From an uncultured Eggerthella sp. (GTDB lineage: Bacteria; Actinomycetota; Coriobacteriia; Coriobacteriales; Eggerthellaceae): 64,000 bases of DNA. The DNA lies in assembly GCA_905203045.1 (NCBI GenBank), contig CAJKUH010000005.1, positions 1 to 64,000 of the forward strand, read 5' to 3'. A program made the translations under genes and the position numbers. Under the pieces are notes generated by a model, which ran no database searches, was not told the origin of the DNA, and worked only from the letters and a program-made list of their open reading frames with translations. Below, piece by piece: positions 46,355 through 54,580 of this stretch (positions are counted from its first letter, which is position 1; each line of letters begins with the position of its first letter).

Positions 46355-46840
46355 TCAGCGCCGCTGCGCCAGCGCCGTCGTCCATGACTCAAGCAGCGCA
46401 TCGGCGGAGCCGAACGCCCGAGCCCGAATGCTGCGAGCGGTTTCACCCTCAACGCCGATAAATACCTCAAGGCGGTCTTCCGGCATTTCCTCGGGGAACT
46501 TCGATGCCCACTCCACACAGCAAACGCCATCGCCTTCCATATACTCATAGAACGCAAGATCTTCAAGCTGATCGGGCGAGTCAAGGCGATACAGGTCGAA
46601 GTGGTACAAGGGAATACGCCCTTCGGTGTACTCCACCACCAAATTGAACGTGGGGCTGGTTACCGGCTCGGCAACGCCCAGCGCCGCCGCAAGCCCCTGT
46701 GTGAAGTGCGTTTTTCCCGCACCAAGGTCGCCATCGAGCGTAATAACCGAACCAGGAGCAACGGCCCTGGCCAATGCCGCCGCAACCGCCTGCGTTTCCT
46801 CGACCGAAGAGGTACGTGCTATTTCAGTCCACTCGAGCAT
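46355..46840 (-). CDS. tsaE: tRNA threonylcarbamoyladenosine biosynthesis ATPase TsaE
   Basis: 161 residues. P-loop LDGDLGAGKTHFTQG (~35-49), then VTSPTFNLVVEY and the YHFDLYRL motif with the conserved Asp. Partner of the TsaB and TsaD domains for t6A synthesis. Upstream, 46841-47018 shows nothing obvious. Confidence 0.95.
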   Translation of the reverse strand: MLEWTEIARTSSVEETQAVAAALARAVAPGSVITLDGDLGAGKTHFTQGLAAALGVAEPVTSPTFNLVVEYTEGRIPLYHFDLYRLDSPDQLEDLAFYEYMEGDGVCCVEWASKFPEEMPEDRLEVFIGVEGETARSIRARAFGSADALLESWTTALAQRR

Positions 46841-47018
46841 AAAAGAAACCTTTCGTTAAAGCCCTAGCGCCCCAAAGGCGCACGGCACAAATAAAACAGC
46901 TAACCAGGCAAAAGAGCCTTCCGAAAATCAAATCTTGCAGCCAAAAAACAAGTGCCCTTGGTCCTAGAGCAAAACGCCCGAAGGACGTTAACAAACTCGG
47001 AGCATGCGCCAGTAAAAC

Positions 47019-47138
47019 AGCGAGCGCCGCTCTGACGAGTACGGGAAGCTTGAAAGGGGAAGCGGGCTGGCCTTTGGCCGCCCCGACCGATTGAAAGCTT
47101 CCCGCACCGTCAGAGCGGCGCGCAGCGTCATCGCGTTT
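47019..47138 (-). ncRNA. Rod-like structured 3' element, copy 1
   Basis: Perfect outer stem GCGCCGCTCTGACG / CGTCAGAGCGGCGC, second stem CGGGAAGCTT / AAGCTTCCCG, and an apical hairpin GGGCTGGCC-TTT-GGCCGCCC. Flanked by AGCGA on one side and AGCGTCATCGCGTTT on the other; both flanks are shared with the copy at 53105-53225. It starts 40 nt after the folD stop. Four stem pairs differ between the copies and all four stay complementary, so the structure is under selection as RNA or single-stranded DNA. Confidence 0.7.
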
Positions 47139-47178
47139 CGTGAGTCTTACATCGTTCGGCAGAACGACGCAACAACAC

Positions 47179-48030
47179 TTACCTGATAGTCTTTTCCGCG
47201 GCGCACACGGTGTGCTCCATCGTTACCGACGTGGTAACAGAGCCCAAGCCACCAGGAACCGGCGTGATGGCATCGACGATGGGAGCCACGGAATCGTAAT
47301 CGACATCGCCGCACAGCTTACCGTCTTTGTCGAAGTTGATGCCCACGTCCAAAACCGTCTGACCTTCGCGGAAGAAGGAAGCATCGTAGGCACGAGCGCG
47401 GCCCGTAGCGCAGATAACGATATCGGCCGTGCGCATGATCTTGGCCAAATCCTCCGTACGGGAGTGGCAGATGGTAACGCTGGCGTTGCGACGCAGCAGC
47501 AACATGGCAACGGGCTTGCCCACAACCAAGCTGCGGCCAACCACTACCACATGCTTACCCTCTACCGGGATGTTGTAGTAGTCGAGCGTCTTCACACATG
47601 CCTCTGCCGTGCTGGGGGCGTAGCCTTCCTTGGCATCGGTGAAAACCGCGCCCAAGGAAGCCGTGGAAACGCCGTCGATGTCCTTAGCCATAGCAAGCTC
47701 ATCGCATACCAGCTTGTCTTCCATGCCTTCAGGCAAGGGGCGGAACACCAGGCAGCCATGGATATTCGAATCGGCGTTAATGCGGCGAATCTGCAGCAAC
47801 AATTTTTCCTGGGAAACCTTTTCATCCAGCTCGAATACACGGGTGGAAAGGCCCAATGCCTTGGCGCGCTTGCAAGCGGTGCGCTCGTAGCTCAAATCGT
47901 CGGGACGTGCCCCCACGCGCACAATGGCGAGCGTAGGATCGATTCCAAGGATCTTCAGACGCTCAACACGATGCGCCAAATCGGCGGCAATCGCATCGGT
48001 AACAGGCTTAGATTTCAAAATTTGAGTCAT
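47179..48030 (-). CDS. folD: Methylene-THF dehydrogenase FolD, cyclohydrolase residues lost
   Basis: 283 residues, normal length. Rossmann domain VVVVGRSLVVGKPVAMLLL and the ITPVPGGLGSVTTSVTMEHTV end are intact, so NAD(P)-dependent dehydrogenase activity is expected. The catalytic Lys of the YxxxK motif (E. coli K54, human K56) is Ala52 (SYERTACKRAKALG), and the neighbouring Gln (GILVQLPLP) is Phe96 (HGCLVFRPLP); the Asp in KDIDG remains. Both are essential for cyclohydrolase activity in studied enzymes. fchA lies 3 nt upstream and can supply that step. Operon fhs-fchA-folD. Confidence 0.93.
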   Translation of the reverse strand: MTQILKSKPVTDAIAADLAHRVERLKILGIDPTLAIVRVGARPDDLSYERTACKRAKALGLSTRVFELDEKVSQEKLLLQIRRINADSNIHGCLVFRPLPEGMEDKLVCDELAMAKDIDGVSTASLGAVFTDAKEGYAPSTAEACVKTLDYYNIPVEGKHVVVVGRSLVVGKPVAMLLLRRNASVTICHSRTEDLAKIMRTADIVICATGRARAYDASFFREGQTVLDVGINFDKDGKLCGDVDYDSVAPIVDAITPVPGGLGSVTTSVTMEHTVCAAEKTIR

Positions 48031-48032
48031 GC

Positions 48033-48647
48033 TTATCTGAGTCCCTCCAACACAAAAATGTAAATATCATCGGCGCGCTTGCCCCACTCAATAATGAGGC
48101 ACTCCGTTTCGTCAGTGTAGCGCTTTGCAAGCTCGCGGTCGGCAAGCATTTTAGCATTGACGTAGATGTTCAACGCCGCACCTTTCAGAGCGCCCTTCGC
48201 AAAGGAGACGCCTGTGGCAACATCGGAAAGTGCCATCTTCGAGCCATTGTGTGCCATAAAGTCGGAAAGCTCGATAACGCGCGCGCAAGCCCTCATGATG
48301 GTAAGCGGCACTTCGATGGCGTCGATCAACGCCTTCTGCATCGCTTCCGTACGGCGTGCCTTCTCTTCCTCGGTTGCACGGGGCATCTTGAAGCAGACTG
48401 CCAACGGCGCAAATGCCTCGGCGTCCTTCTTCACCAAGCCAAGCAGCTCCTCGCGAACCTGCTGCAGCTGGCGAAGGCATTCCCGCACGTCTTCCTCCAC
48501 ATCGGCATAGCTTTTCTTGCCAACGGTCAGGTTGCCTACCATGGAGTTCAGGGCAGAACCCAAGGCGCCCACGTATGCGGCAGCGCCACCGCCACCGGGA
48601 GTTGGGGTGCCAGCGGCAACCTCGTCTATAAATGTCCACTCACTCAA
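48033..48647 (-). CDS. fchA: Methenyl-THF cyclohydrolase FchA (cyclodeaminase family)
   Basis: 204 residues of the formiminotransferase-cyclodeaminase C-terminal family: AAGTPTPGGGGAAAYVGALGS with the glycine-rich folate loop, then DVEEDVRECLRQLQQVR helices and GVSFAKGALKGAALNIYVN. In acetogens this stand-alone form is methenyl-THF cyclohydrolase. It lies between fhs and folD, so it can complete the formyl-THF to methylene-THF steps. The gap to fhs (48648-48743) has a weak stem at 48680-48703. Confidence 0.92.
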   Translation of the reverse strand: MSEWTFIDEVAAGTPTPGGGGAAAYVGALGSALNSMVGNLTVGKKSYADVEEDVRECLRQLQQVREELLGLVKKDAEAFAPLAVCFKMPRATEEEKARRTEAMQKALIDAIEVPLTIMRACARVIELSDFMAHNGSKMALSDVATGVSFAKGALKGAALNIYVNAKMLADRELAKRYTDETECLIIEWGKRADDIYIFVLEGLR

Positions 48648-48743
48648 CGTGTTTCCCTATCATTCAATTCATACAACACGGGCCAGCGCTCTTGCGCCAG
48701 CCCGATGATAGCTTGCTATTCTTTCCAGCAGTTTTCCAGCAGG

Positions 48744-50411
48744 TTAGAACAAGCCCGAGATCTTGCCCGTTTCGTCAACGTCGATCTTAAAGGCCGCAGG
48801 CGACTTGCCCAAGCCCGGCATGGTCATCACGTTGCCGGTGAGCGCAACCACAAAGCCAGCGCCCGCAGAAACCTTTACCTGGCGAACCGTGATGCGGAAG
48901 CCGCGCGGTGCACCCAGCAGAGCCTTGTCATCCGAGAAGCTGTACTGGGTCTTTGCCATGCATACCGGCATGTTGCCGAAGCCCAAGCCCTCAAGCTGTT
49001 TGATCTCTTTCTTGGCAGCAGGAGTGAAGTCTACCCCATCAGCGCGGTAGATGCGCTTGGCGATCGTCTCGATTTTCTCGGCAAGGCCCAAATCGTCTTC
49101 GTAGGCATAAGAAAGCGTGCTTTCCTGCTCGCACAGGCGCATTACCTCTTCAGCCAGCTCTACGCCGCCGACGCCGCCCTTTGCCCATACTTGGGAAAGA
49201 GCCACATTAACGCCCAGCTCCTGGCACTTGGCGCGTACCAAGTCGATTTCCGCCTGGGTATCGGTGGGGAACTCGTTGATGGCGACCACACAGGGAAGGC
49301 CGAACACCTTGGTGATGTTCTCAACATGCTGAAGCAGGTTGGGCAGGCCCTTTTCCAGCGCCTCAAGGTTTTCCTCATTCAGGTTTTCCTTGGCAACGCC
49401 GCCGTGGTTCTTCAGCGCGCGAACCGTAGCAACAACGACCACCGCATCGGGTTTCAGGCCGGCAAGGCGGCACTTGATGTCAAGGAACTTCTCCGCGCCG
49501 AGGTCGGCACCGAATCCTGCCTCCGTAACCGCATAATCGCCCAGGGCAAGCGCCATGTTCGTTGCCATGATGGAATTGCAGCCGTGCGCAATGTTGGCGA
49601 AGGGGCCGCCGTGCACGAACGCCGGAGTGCCTTCAAGCGTCTGAACCAGGTTGGGCTTCAGCGCGTCCTTCAGAAGCGCTGCCATGGCGCCTTCGGCATG
49701 CAGGTCGTGAGCGGTTACCGGCTTATCGTCGCGCGTGTAGCCAACTACAATGCGGCCCAGACGCTCCTTCAGGTCGGTAATGGAGGTTGCCAGGCAGAAG
49801 ATTGCCATAACCTCGGAAGCAACCGTGATATCGAAGCCGTCTTCGCGCGGAACGCCATTGGCCTTGCCGCCCAAGCCGCACACGATGTTACGCAGCTGGC
49901 GGTCGTTCATGTCAACCACGCGCTTCCAGGTGATGCGGCGCACGTCGATGCCCAACTCGTTTCCGTTGTGGATATGGGCGTCGATCAAAGCAGCAAGCAG
50001 GTTGTTCGCCGCGCCGATAGCGTGGAAGTCGCCCGTGAAGTGCAGGTTGATTTCTTCCATGGGGATTACCTGAGAGTATCCGCCGCCAGCAGCACCGCCC
50101 TTGATGCCGAATACCGGGCCCAAGCTTGGCTCGCGCAGGGCAATAACCGCCTTCTTGCCCAAGTGGGACAGGGCATCGCCCAGGCCTACCGTGGTAGTGG
50201 TTTTGCCTTCGCCGGCAGCAGTGGGGTTGATGGCTGTGACCAGAATCAACTTGCCGGGCTTGTGCTCTTCATTGCGGAGCATGTTGTAATCGACCTTGGC
50301 CTTGGTCTTGCCGTAGCACTCCAGGTACTCTTCGGCGATGCCGGCCTTTTCCGCAACCTCGGTGATGGGACGCGGCGTGGCGGCCTGGGCAATTTCGATA
50401 TCGGTCAACAT
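48744..50411 (-). CDS. fhs: Formate-tetrahydrofolate ligase
   Basis: 555 residues. P-loop NPTAAGEGKTTTTVGLGDAL (~60-79), REPSLGPVFGIKGGAAGGGY, LHFTGDFHAIGAANNLL, and the C-terminal GFGNMPVCMAKTQYSFSD. ATP-dependent formate activation, the first step of the methyl branch of the Wood-Ljungdahl pathway and of purine/C1 supply. Start ATG. With fchA and folD it makes a folate C1 module; no acetyl-CoA synthase or formate dehydrogenase is in the window. Confidence 0.97.
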   Translation of the reverse strand: MLTDIEIAQAATPRPITEVAEKAGIAEEYLECYGKTKAKVDYNMLRNEEHKPGKLILVTAINPTAAGEGKTTTTVGLGDALSHLGKKAVIALREPSLGPVFGIKGGAAGGGYSQVIPMEEINLHFTGDFHAIGAANNLLAALIDAHIHNGNELGIDVRRITWKRVVDMNDRQLRNIVCGLGGKANGVPREDGFDITVASEVMAIFCLATSITDLKERLGRIVVGYTRDDKPVTAHDLHAEGAMAALLKDALKPNLVQTLEGTPAFVHGGPFANIAHGCNSIMATNMALALGDYAVTEAGFGADLGAEKFLDIKCRLAGLKPDAVVVVATVRALKNHGGVAKENLNEENLEALEKGLPNLLQHVENITKVFGLPCVVAINEFPTDTQAEIDLVRAKCQELGVNVALSQVWAKGGVGGVELAEEVMRLCEQESTLSYAYEDDLGLAEKIETIAKRIYRADGVDFTPAAKKEIKQLEGLGFGNMPVCMAKTQYSFSDDKALLGAPRGFRITVRQVKVSAGAGFVVALTGNVMTMPGLGKSPAAFKIDVDETGKISGLF

Positions 50412-50455
50412 AAGCAGTTCGCTTCCTCTTCGTGGCTTTCGGTGCTTTGTTCCTC

Positions 50456-51229
50456 TTACTTGTTGTTTATCTCATCGTAGATCATGCGTAGACCTTGCAA
50501 AGTGAGTTCAAGGTTGATTTCGGCGATGTGCTTCGATGCCGGGGCGATACGGTGGGCAAGGCCGCCGGTTGCCACGACTTTCGCTTCGTAGCCAAGCTGA
50601 TCGAACACGCGCTCAACCAGCCCGTCAACGCGAGCGGCTTCGCCGTATACCACACCGACCTTCAACGCATCGGCGGTATTCGTGCCGATAGCCGTACCGG
50701 GGTCTTCCAGCTCTACCGAACGAAGCAGCGCCGCGCGGGACAGCAGGCTTCGCATGGAAGAGTCGACGCCAGGGGCGATGATGCCGCCCACGAACGTGCC
50801 CGTCTTGTCGATGATCTCGATGTTGGTTGCCGTGCCGAAGTCGACCACGATAACGGGCGAACCGTACAGGCACTTTGCTGCCGCAGCATCGGCAACGCGG
50901 TCGGCGCCCAGCTCAGAGAACTTTTCCTGGTCCATGTTAATCAGATGGCCGACGGTCTTCGCCGAGATAACCAGTAGCTGCACGCCAAACGAACGCTGGC
51001 ATGCCTTTTCCCAATTGTGGGTAAGGGCAGGGACCACCGATGCCAAAATGGCGCCATCGATGCACTGACGGTCAACGCCTTCGGCGCTCATCAGAACATG
51101 CAGCTTTATTCGAAGCTCGTCACTGGTGTGATCCACATTCGTGGCCACACGCCACATGTGAACCAAGCGCTCACCGTCGTAAACGCCGAGCACGGTTTGG
51201 GTATTTCCCACGTCAATCGCAAGTAACAT
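50456..51229 (-). CDS. coaX: Type III pantothenate kinase
   Basis: 257 residues from MLLAIDVGNTQTVLG, the family start; the frame runs 55 codons further upstream without similarity and overlaps the response regulator promoter. DSSMRSLLSRAALL, GTATNIEIID (GTATT-like), ADRVADAAAAK and APGVD are present. First step of CoA synthesis, potassium-dependent, insensitive to feedback. Divergent from the response regulator gene; only 44 nt from fhs. Confidence 0.95.
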   Translation of the reverse strand: MLLAIDVGNTQTVLGVYDGERLVHMWRVATNVDHTSDELRIKLHVLMSAEGVDRQCIDGAILASVVPALTHNWEKACQRSFGVQLLVISAKTVGHLINMDQEKFSELGADRVADAAAAKCLYGSPVIVVDFGTATNIEIIDKTGTFVGGIIAPGVDSSMRSLLSRAALLRSVELEDPGTAIGTNTADALKVGVVYGEAARVDGLVERVFDQLGYEAKVVATGGLAHRIAPASKHIAEINLELTLQGLRMIYDEINNK

Positions 51230-51344
51230 GTTTCTGACAATCCCTTCAGTTTTAGCGATACGAGCGAATGCTACCATACTATCGATTTCAGACGGCAACG
51301 CCTTAACCGTAACCGTAATTAACGTTCCCGTAGAAGGTGGCGCA

Positions 51345-52037
51345 ATGGAAAACCCCGCTCGCATCCTCATCGTCGACGATGAGCCTTCCATCACTGAATT
51401 CGTAAGCTATGCCATGCAGAAAGAAGGCTACCTTACCGAGGTTGCCTCGAATGGCGAAGACGCGCTTGAGAAGATCGAAAGCGAGCATTTCGACCTGTTC
51501 ATCTTGGACATCATGCTTCCCGGCATCGACGGCTACGAGCTGTGCCGCCGCATCCGCGCGAAGATGAACACCCCAATCCTGTTCCTTTCGGCCCGTGACA
51601 CCGAGCTGAACAAGGTTGTGGGCTTGGAACTTGGCGCTGACGACTACCTGGCGAAGCCCTTCGGCGTGCGCGAGCTTTTGGCACGCACGCGTGCCCTTCT
51701 GCGCCGTAGCCAGGGCATTGAAGCCACGCAGCCTTCCAACGAGGTTACGGCAAGCGGCATTACCCTGAACGAAGACACGCATGTTGCCCAAGGCGACAAG
51801 GGCCCGATTGACCTTACCCCGCGCGAATTCGAGCTGCTCAGCTGCCTGATGCACAATGCCGGCAAGGTGGTTTCCCGCGAAGATTTGCTCCACGATGCCT
51901 GGGGATGGGAATTCATCACGGAAACGAAGACGGTAGACACTCACATCAAGCGCCTTCGCGATAAGATAGAGGCAGCTGGATACGACCCCAAGCTCGTTGA
52001 AACCGTACGCGGTTACGGGTACCGCTTTAAGAAGTAA
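51345..52037 (+). CDS. OmpR/PhoB-type response regulator
   Basis: 230 residues from MENPARILIVDDEPS, with AAGGTGG upstream. Receiver domain with DDE, phospho-Asp in LFILDIMLPGIDG and K in YLAKPFG; winged-helix output with LTPREFELLSCLMHNAGKVVSREDLL and VDTHIKRLRDKIE. The upstream gap holds TTAACCGTAACCGTAATTAA, a direct-repeat run that could be its own site. Pairs with the kinase 50 nt downstream. Confidence 0.95.
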   Translation: MENPARILIVDDEPSITEFVSYAMQKEGYLTEVASNGEDALEKIESEHFDLFILDIMLPGIDGYELCRRIRAKMNTPILFLSARDTELNKVVGLELGADDYLAKPFGVRELLARTRALLRRSQGIEATQPSNEVTASGITLNEDTHVAQGDKGPIDLTPREFELLSCLMHNAGKVVSREDLLHDAWGWEFITETKTVDTHIKRLRDKIEAAGYDPKLVETVRGYGYRFKK

Positions 52038-52087
52038 GGCGGCGCGGGGCACTTCCCGCCTACTGCCTGATGCTTCGAGGGGATTCA

Positions 52088-53101
52088 ATGAGGCTGTTCA
52101 CCAATATCTCTTTCTTAACCGCGCTGCTGGCCGTGTTCGGTTGCTCGGTTACTGCCGCCATTGCCGTTTTGGTGTTCGGCTGCTCGCGCCTGATCTTGGC
52201 GTTCATCATTCCCGTTGCATGCCTCTGCTATTTCCTGAGCCTGCTTATCGCCCATTTCGTAACGCAGCCTTTAACCGAACTGGTGCAGAAAACCCGTGCC
52301 TACCGCGAAGGCGACAAGAGCATCGTGTTCGAGCCTACCGGCACCCTTTACGAGGTCGACCGACTCTCTGAAGATTTCCGCGAGCTGAACCATGCCTACG
52401 AAGCAAAGCTGAACGAGCTTTCCCAAGTGCAAGACCGTCAGGACTCGTTCGTCAGTGATGTAGCGCACGAATTCCGCACGCCTCTTACCGCCATTGCCGG
52501 CAATGCCGAGCTGATGCTCGATCCGGACATGCCGCAAGCTACACGCGAGCACTTCTGCGAGATTATCTTAAGCGAATCGGAGCGCCTGAAGAAACTGACG
52601 AACTCGTTGCTGGCGCTGCAACACGCAAAGGAAGGCGTGCCCGCCGCTGCGCTGAAGCGCTTTGACATCGCCCCCGTTGCACAAGACGTGGTTGAGATGC
52701 TGGAACCCATCGCACAGGACAAGAACGTTACCCTTTCCGTTGAGGGAGCGGCGCCCGATATCCTGGGCAACACCGATCGCCTGAAGCAAGCGCTCATCAA
52801 CTTGGTCGACAACGCTATCCGCCACGTAGAAGAAGGCGGACATGTGCGCGTAATGCTTTCCGGTGTGAACAACCAAGCCGTGGTTGCCGTGAAAGACGAC
52901 GGCTGCGGCATCGATGACGACCCATCGCTGCTGTTCAAACGTTTCTATCGCAGCGACGCTTCCCGTGCCCGCAACAGCGGCGGGGCTGGACTCGGGCTTG
53001 CCATCGTAAAGGAAATCGTGGAAAGCTTCGACGGCACGGTAACCGCATTCAACGCCCCCGAAGGCGGAGCGGTATTTGTGATGGCCTTCCCTTCATTATG
53101 A
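52088..53101 (+). CDS. Membrane sensor histidine kinase
   Basis: 337 residues from ATG after GAGGGGATTC. Two N-terminal transmembrane helices with almost no extracellular loop (FLTALLAVFGCSVTAAIAVL; LILAFIIPVACLCYFLS), then HAMP-like linker, HisKA SDVAHEFRTPLTAIAG (phospho-His ~143) and HATPase_c with VDNAIRHVEEG, DDGCGIDDD and GGAGLGLAI. The minimal sensor suggests an intramembrane or membrane-stress signal. Second gene of the operon; targets are unknown. Confidence 0.94.
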   Translation: MRLFTNISFLTALLAVFGCSVTAAIAVLVFGCSRLILAFIIPVACLCYFLSLLIAHFVTQPLTELVQKTRAYREGDKSIVFEPTGTLYEVDRLSEDFRELNHAYEAKLNELSQVQDRQDSFVSDVAHEFRTPLTAIAGNAELMLDPDMPQATREHFCEIILSESERLKKLTNSLLALQHAKEGVPAAALKRFDIAPVAQDVVEMLEPIAQDKNVTLSVEGAAPDILGNTDRLKQALINLVDNAIRHVEEGGHVRVMLSGVNNQAVVAVKDDGCGIDDDPSLLFKRFYRSDASRARNSGGAGLGLAIVKEIVESFDGTVTAFNAPEGGAVFVMAFPSL

Positions 53102-53104
53102 GAT

Positions 53105-53225
53105 AAACGCGATGACGCTGCGCGGCCATCTGGCGGCACAGCTAAGGCTGCAAGCCTTCGGCGCGTAACGAAGTACGCGCTTTCGGGCTTTCGCCTTATC
53201 TGCACTCGCCAGATGGCCGCTCGCT
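53105..53225 (+). ncRNA. Rod-like structured 3' element, copy 2
   Basis: Outer stem GCGGCCATCTGGCG / CGCCAGATGGCCGC, inner TAAGGC / GCCTTA and an apical GCGCGTA-n-TACGCGC hairpin. It begins 4 nt after the histidine kinase stop. In gene direction both copies open with AAACGCGATGACGCTGCGC and close with AGCGAGCG-complement. Same size as the copy at 47019-47138 with compensated changes. Confidence 0.7.
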
Positions 53226-53266
53226 AATTTACTACGCCAGCCTAGGATTTTGGGTTTAAGAATTTT

Positions 53267-53300
53267 ATGGCAGTCAAAAAGCAAAGCTTTTGACTGCCAT
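53267..53300. terminator. Perfect 13-bp palindrome
   Basis: ATGGCAGTCAAAA / TTTTGACTGCCAT with an 8-nt loop; low GC, ~165 nt after the kinase stop. May be a weak terminator or an operator. Confidence 0.4.
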
Positions 53301-53456
53301 CTTATGTTCAAAGGACACTCTTCGATGAAAAATATACCTGCGCAAAACCCTTAGATCGGTAGCTATTTCTTTGCCAACAAGCAAGGTACGCTCAAGATGG
53401 AGCAGGTGCGCCACGCGGAAACCAACATCCTGTTTTGCGCTTCGGCCGGAAGGCAC

Positions 53457-53498
53457 AAAAGAGGCCCTTTCCTCGCTACCCGAGGAAAGGGCCTCTTT
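53457..53498. terminator. Strong terminator between the kinase and bioY
   Basis: AAAAGAGGCCCTTTCCTCG / CGAGGAAAGGGCCTCTTT with a short loop; T-rich on both strands, so bidirectional for the convergent genes. Confidence 0.92.
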
Positions 53499-53587
53499 GC
53501 AAAAGCGTTTTAGCAAGATGGCGAAGACTTCAAGCTGCAGCAGCTGGGGCACACCACGGAAACTTGCCGTCAGGTAAATAAACCAAA

Positions 53588-54196
53588 CTAGCGGGAAACC
53601 ACCGTGCTTACGGCTTGCGCCACCAACACGGCGGCGATCATCTTCAGCACATCGATAAGCACAAACGGCGCCACGGCGGCGGCAAAGGCAGCTTCTGCCG
53701 TAAGATGGCCAGCTACCATCAGCCATGCCCAACCGAACACGTACAGCACCGCTAAGAACACCACGCCCATAACCACATTGCGAGCCAAAACACCCGCTGC
53801 GATATGCGTGCCAAAGAACGACTTCTGCTCCCTGGAAGAAAACAACGGGGTGCGGTGCAGCAGCATATCAACCGCTATGGCAACAAGCGCCGCCACAAAA
53901 AAGCCGACGATAAAGCCACCCGTAGGGCCCATCAACGCGGCAAGCCCGCCCTTGAAGGAAGAAAACACCGGCAACCCCAAACCGCCCAACACGATGTAGC
54001 CGCCAATGGCAATCAATGCCTGTTTGGCAGGCATTGCGAACAGGACGAACATCACCGCAAGCGTCTGCAGCGTGAAGGGAACGGGGCCAAAGGGAACCGT
54101 TACCCATGCGGCAACCGCCATCAGGGCGATAGACAAGCCGCAGAAGGCGACCGAACGCGCGCGGGTAGTAGAATTCTGCGTCATAGCTTCTGACAT
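53588..54196 (-). CDS. bioY: Biotin transporter substrate-binding subunit BioY
   Basis: 202 residues from MSEAMTQNSTTRARSVAF; AAGGAAGG upstream. BioY motifs: AWVTVPFGPVPFTLQTLAVM, GGYIVLGGLGLPVF and GPTGGFIVGF. It is the S component of an ECF-type biotin importer; EcfT/EcfA genes are not adjacent, so it likely shares a distant energising module. birA lies ~3 kb downstream. Confidence 0.94.
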   Translation of the reverse strand: MSEAMTQNSTTRARSVAFCGLSIALMAVAAWVTVPFGPVPFTLQTLAVMFVLFAMPAKQALIAIGGYIVLGGLGLPVFSSFKGGLAALMGPTGGFIVGFFVAALVAIAVDMLLHRTPLFSSREQKSFFGTHIAAGVLARNVVMGVVFLAVLYVFGWAWLMVAGHLTAEAAFAAAVAPFVLIDVLKMIAAVLVAQAVSTVVSR

Positions 54197-54580
54197 ATTT
54201 GCTGATACCTTCCTTAAGCACAGGTTCCTATGATTTGTTTGCCAATTGGGAAAGTATAGCACAGCCTCATTCGAGGGCGCTGCAGGCGCAAGCCACACGC
54301 GAAGCATGTCGACGGAAACCCCAGGTCATCGGCTGACATTTATCCCATTAATCCCATAAGTTTACTCTGATTTAACATCACGACGCTGAACCCGTCTTTT
54401 CGAAAAGGGCACTTTTGAGCACAATCCGTCCCAAGCAAGCCCCAAACGCGCGAATACGGTAATGCCTTGCGCGAGAAAGGCCTGGACGAAAACCATCCTG
54501 AGCAAACCTCGCAATCGTGCGCACATTGGAACTTCGCCTTGTGCTGCACGCGCACAGCCCCGGCATATGCCCTGCGCCGT
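54197..54580. other. Gene-free stretch upstream of bioY
   Basis: No gene seen. Contains a candidate TATACT (minus strand, near 54255) for bioY. No BirA-type operator recognised. Confidence 0.4.

Noticed and set aside
48680..48703. Terminator between fhs and fchA
   Set aside because: Stem has two mismatches and no T-run; called only a weak hairpin within the operon.
48249..50480. 743-codon plus-strand open frame opposite fhs/fchA
   Set aside because: Antisense to two strongly conserved enzymes; composition of a shadow frame.
50456..51394. Longer coaX start at 51394
   Set aside because: Extra 55 residues are unlike the family and overlap the divergent response-regulator gene; MLLAIDVGNT is the standard start.
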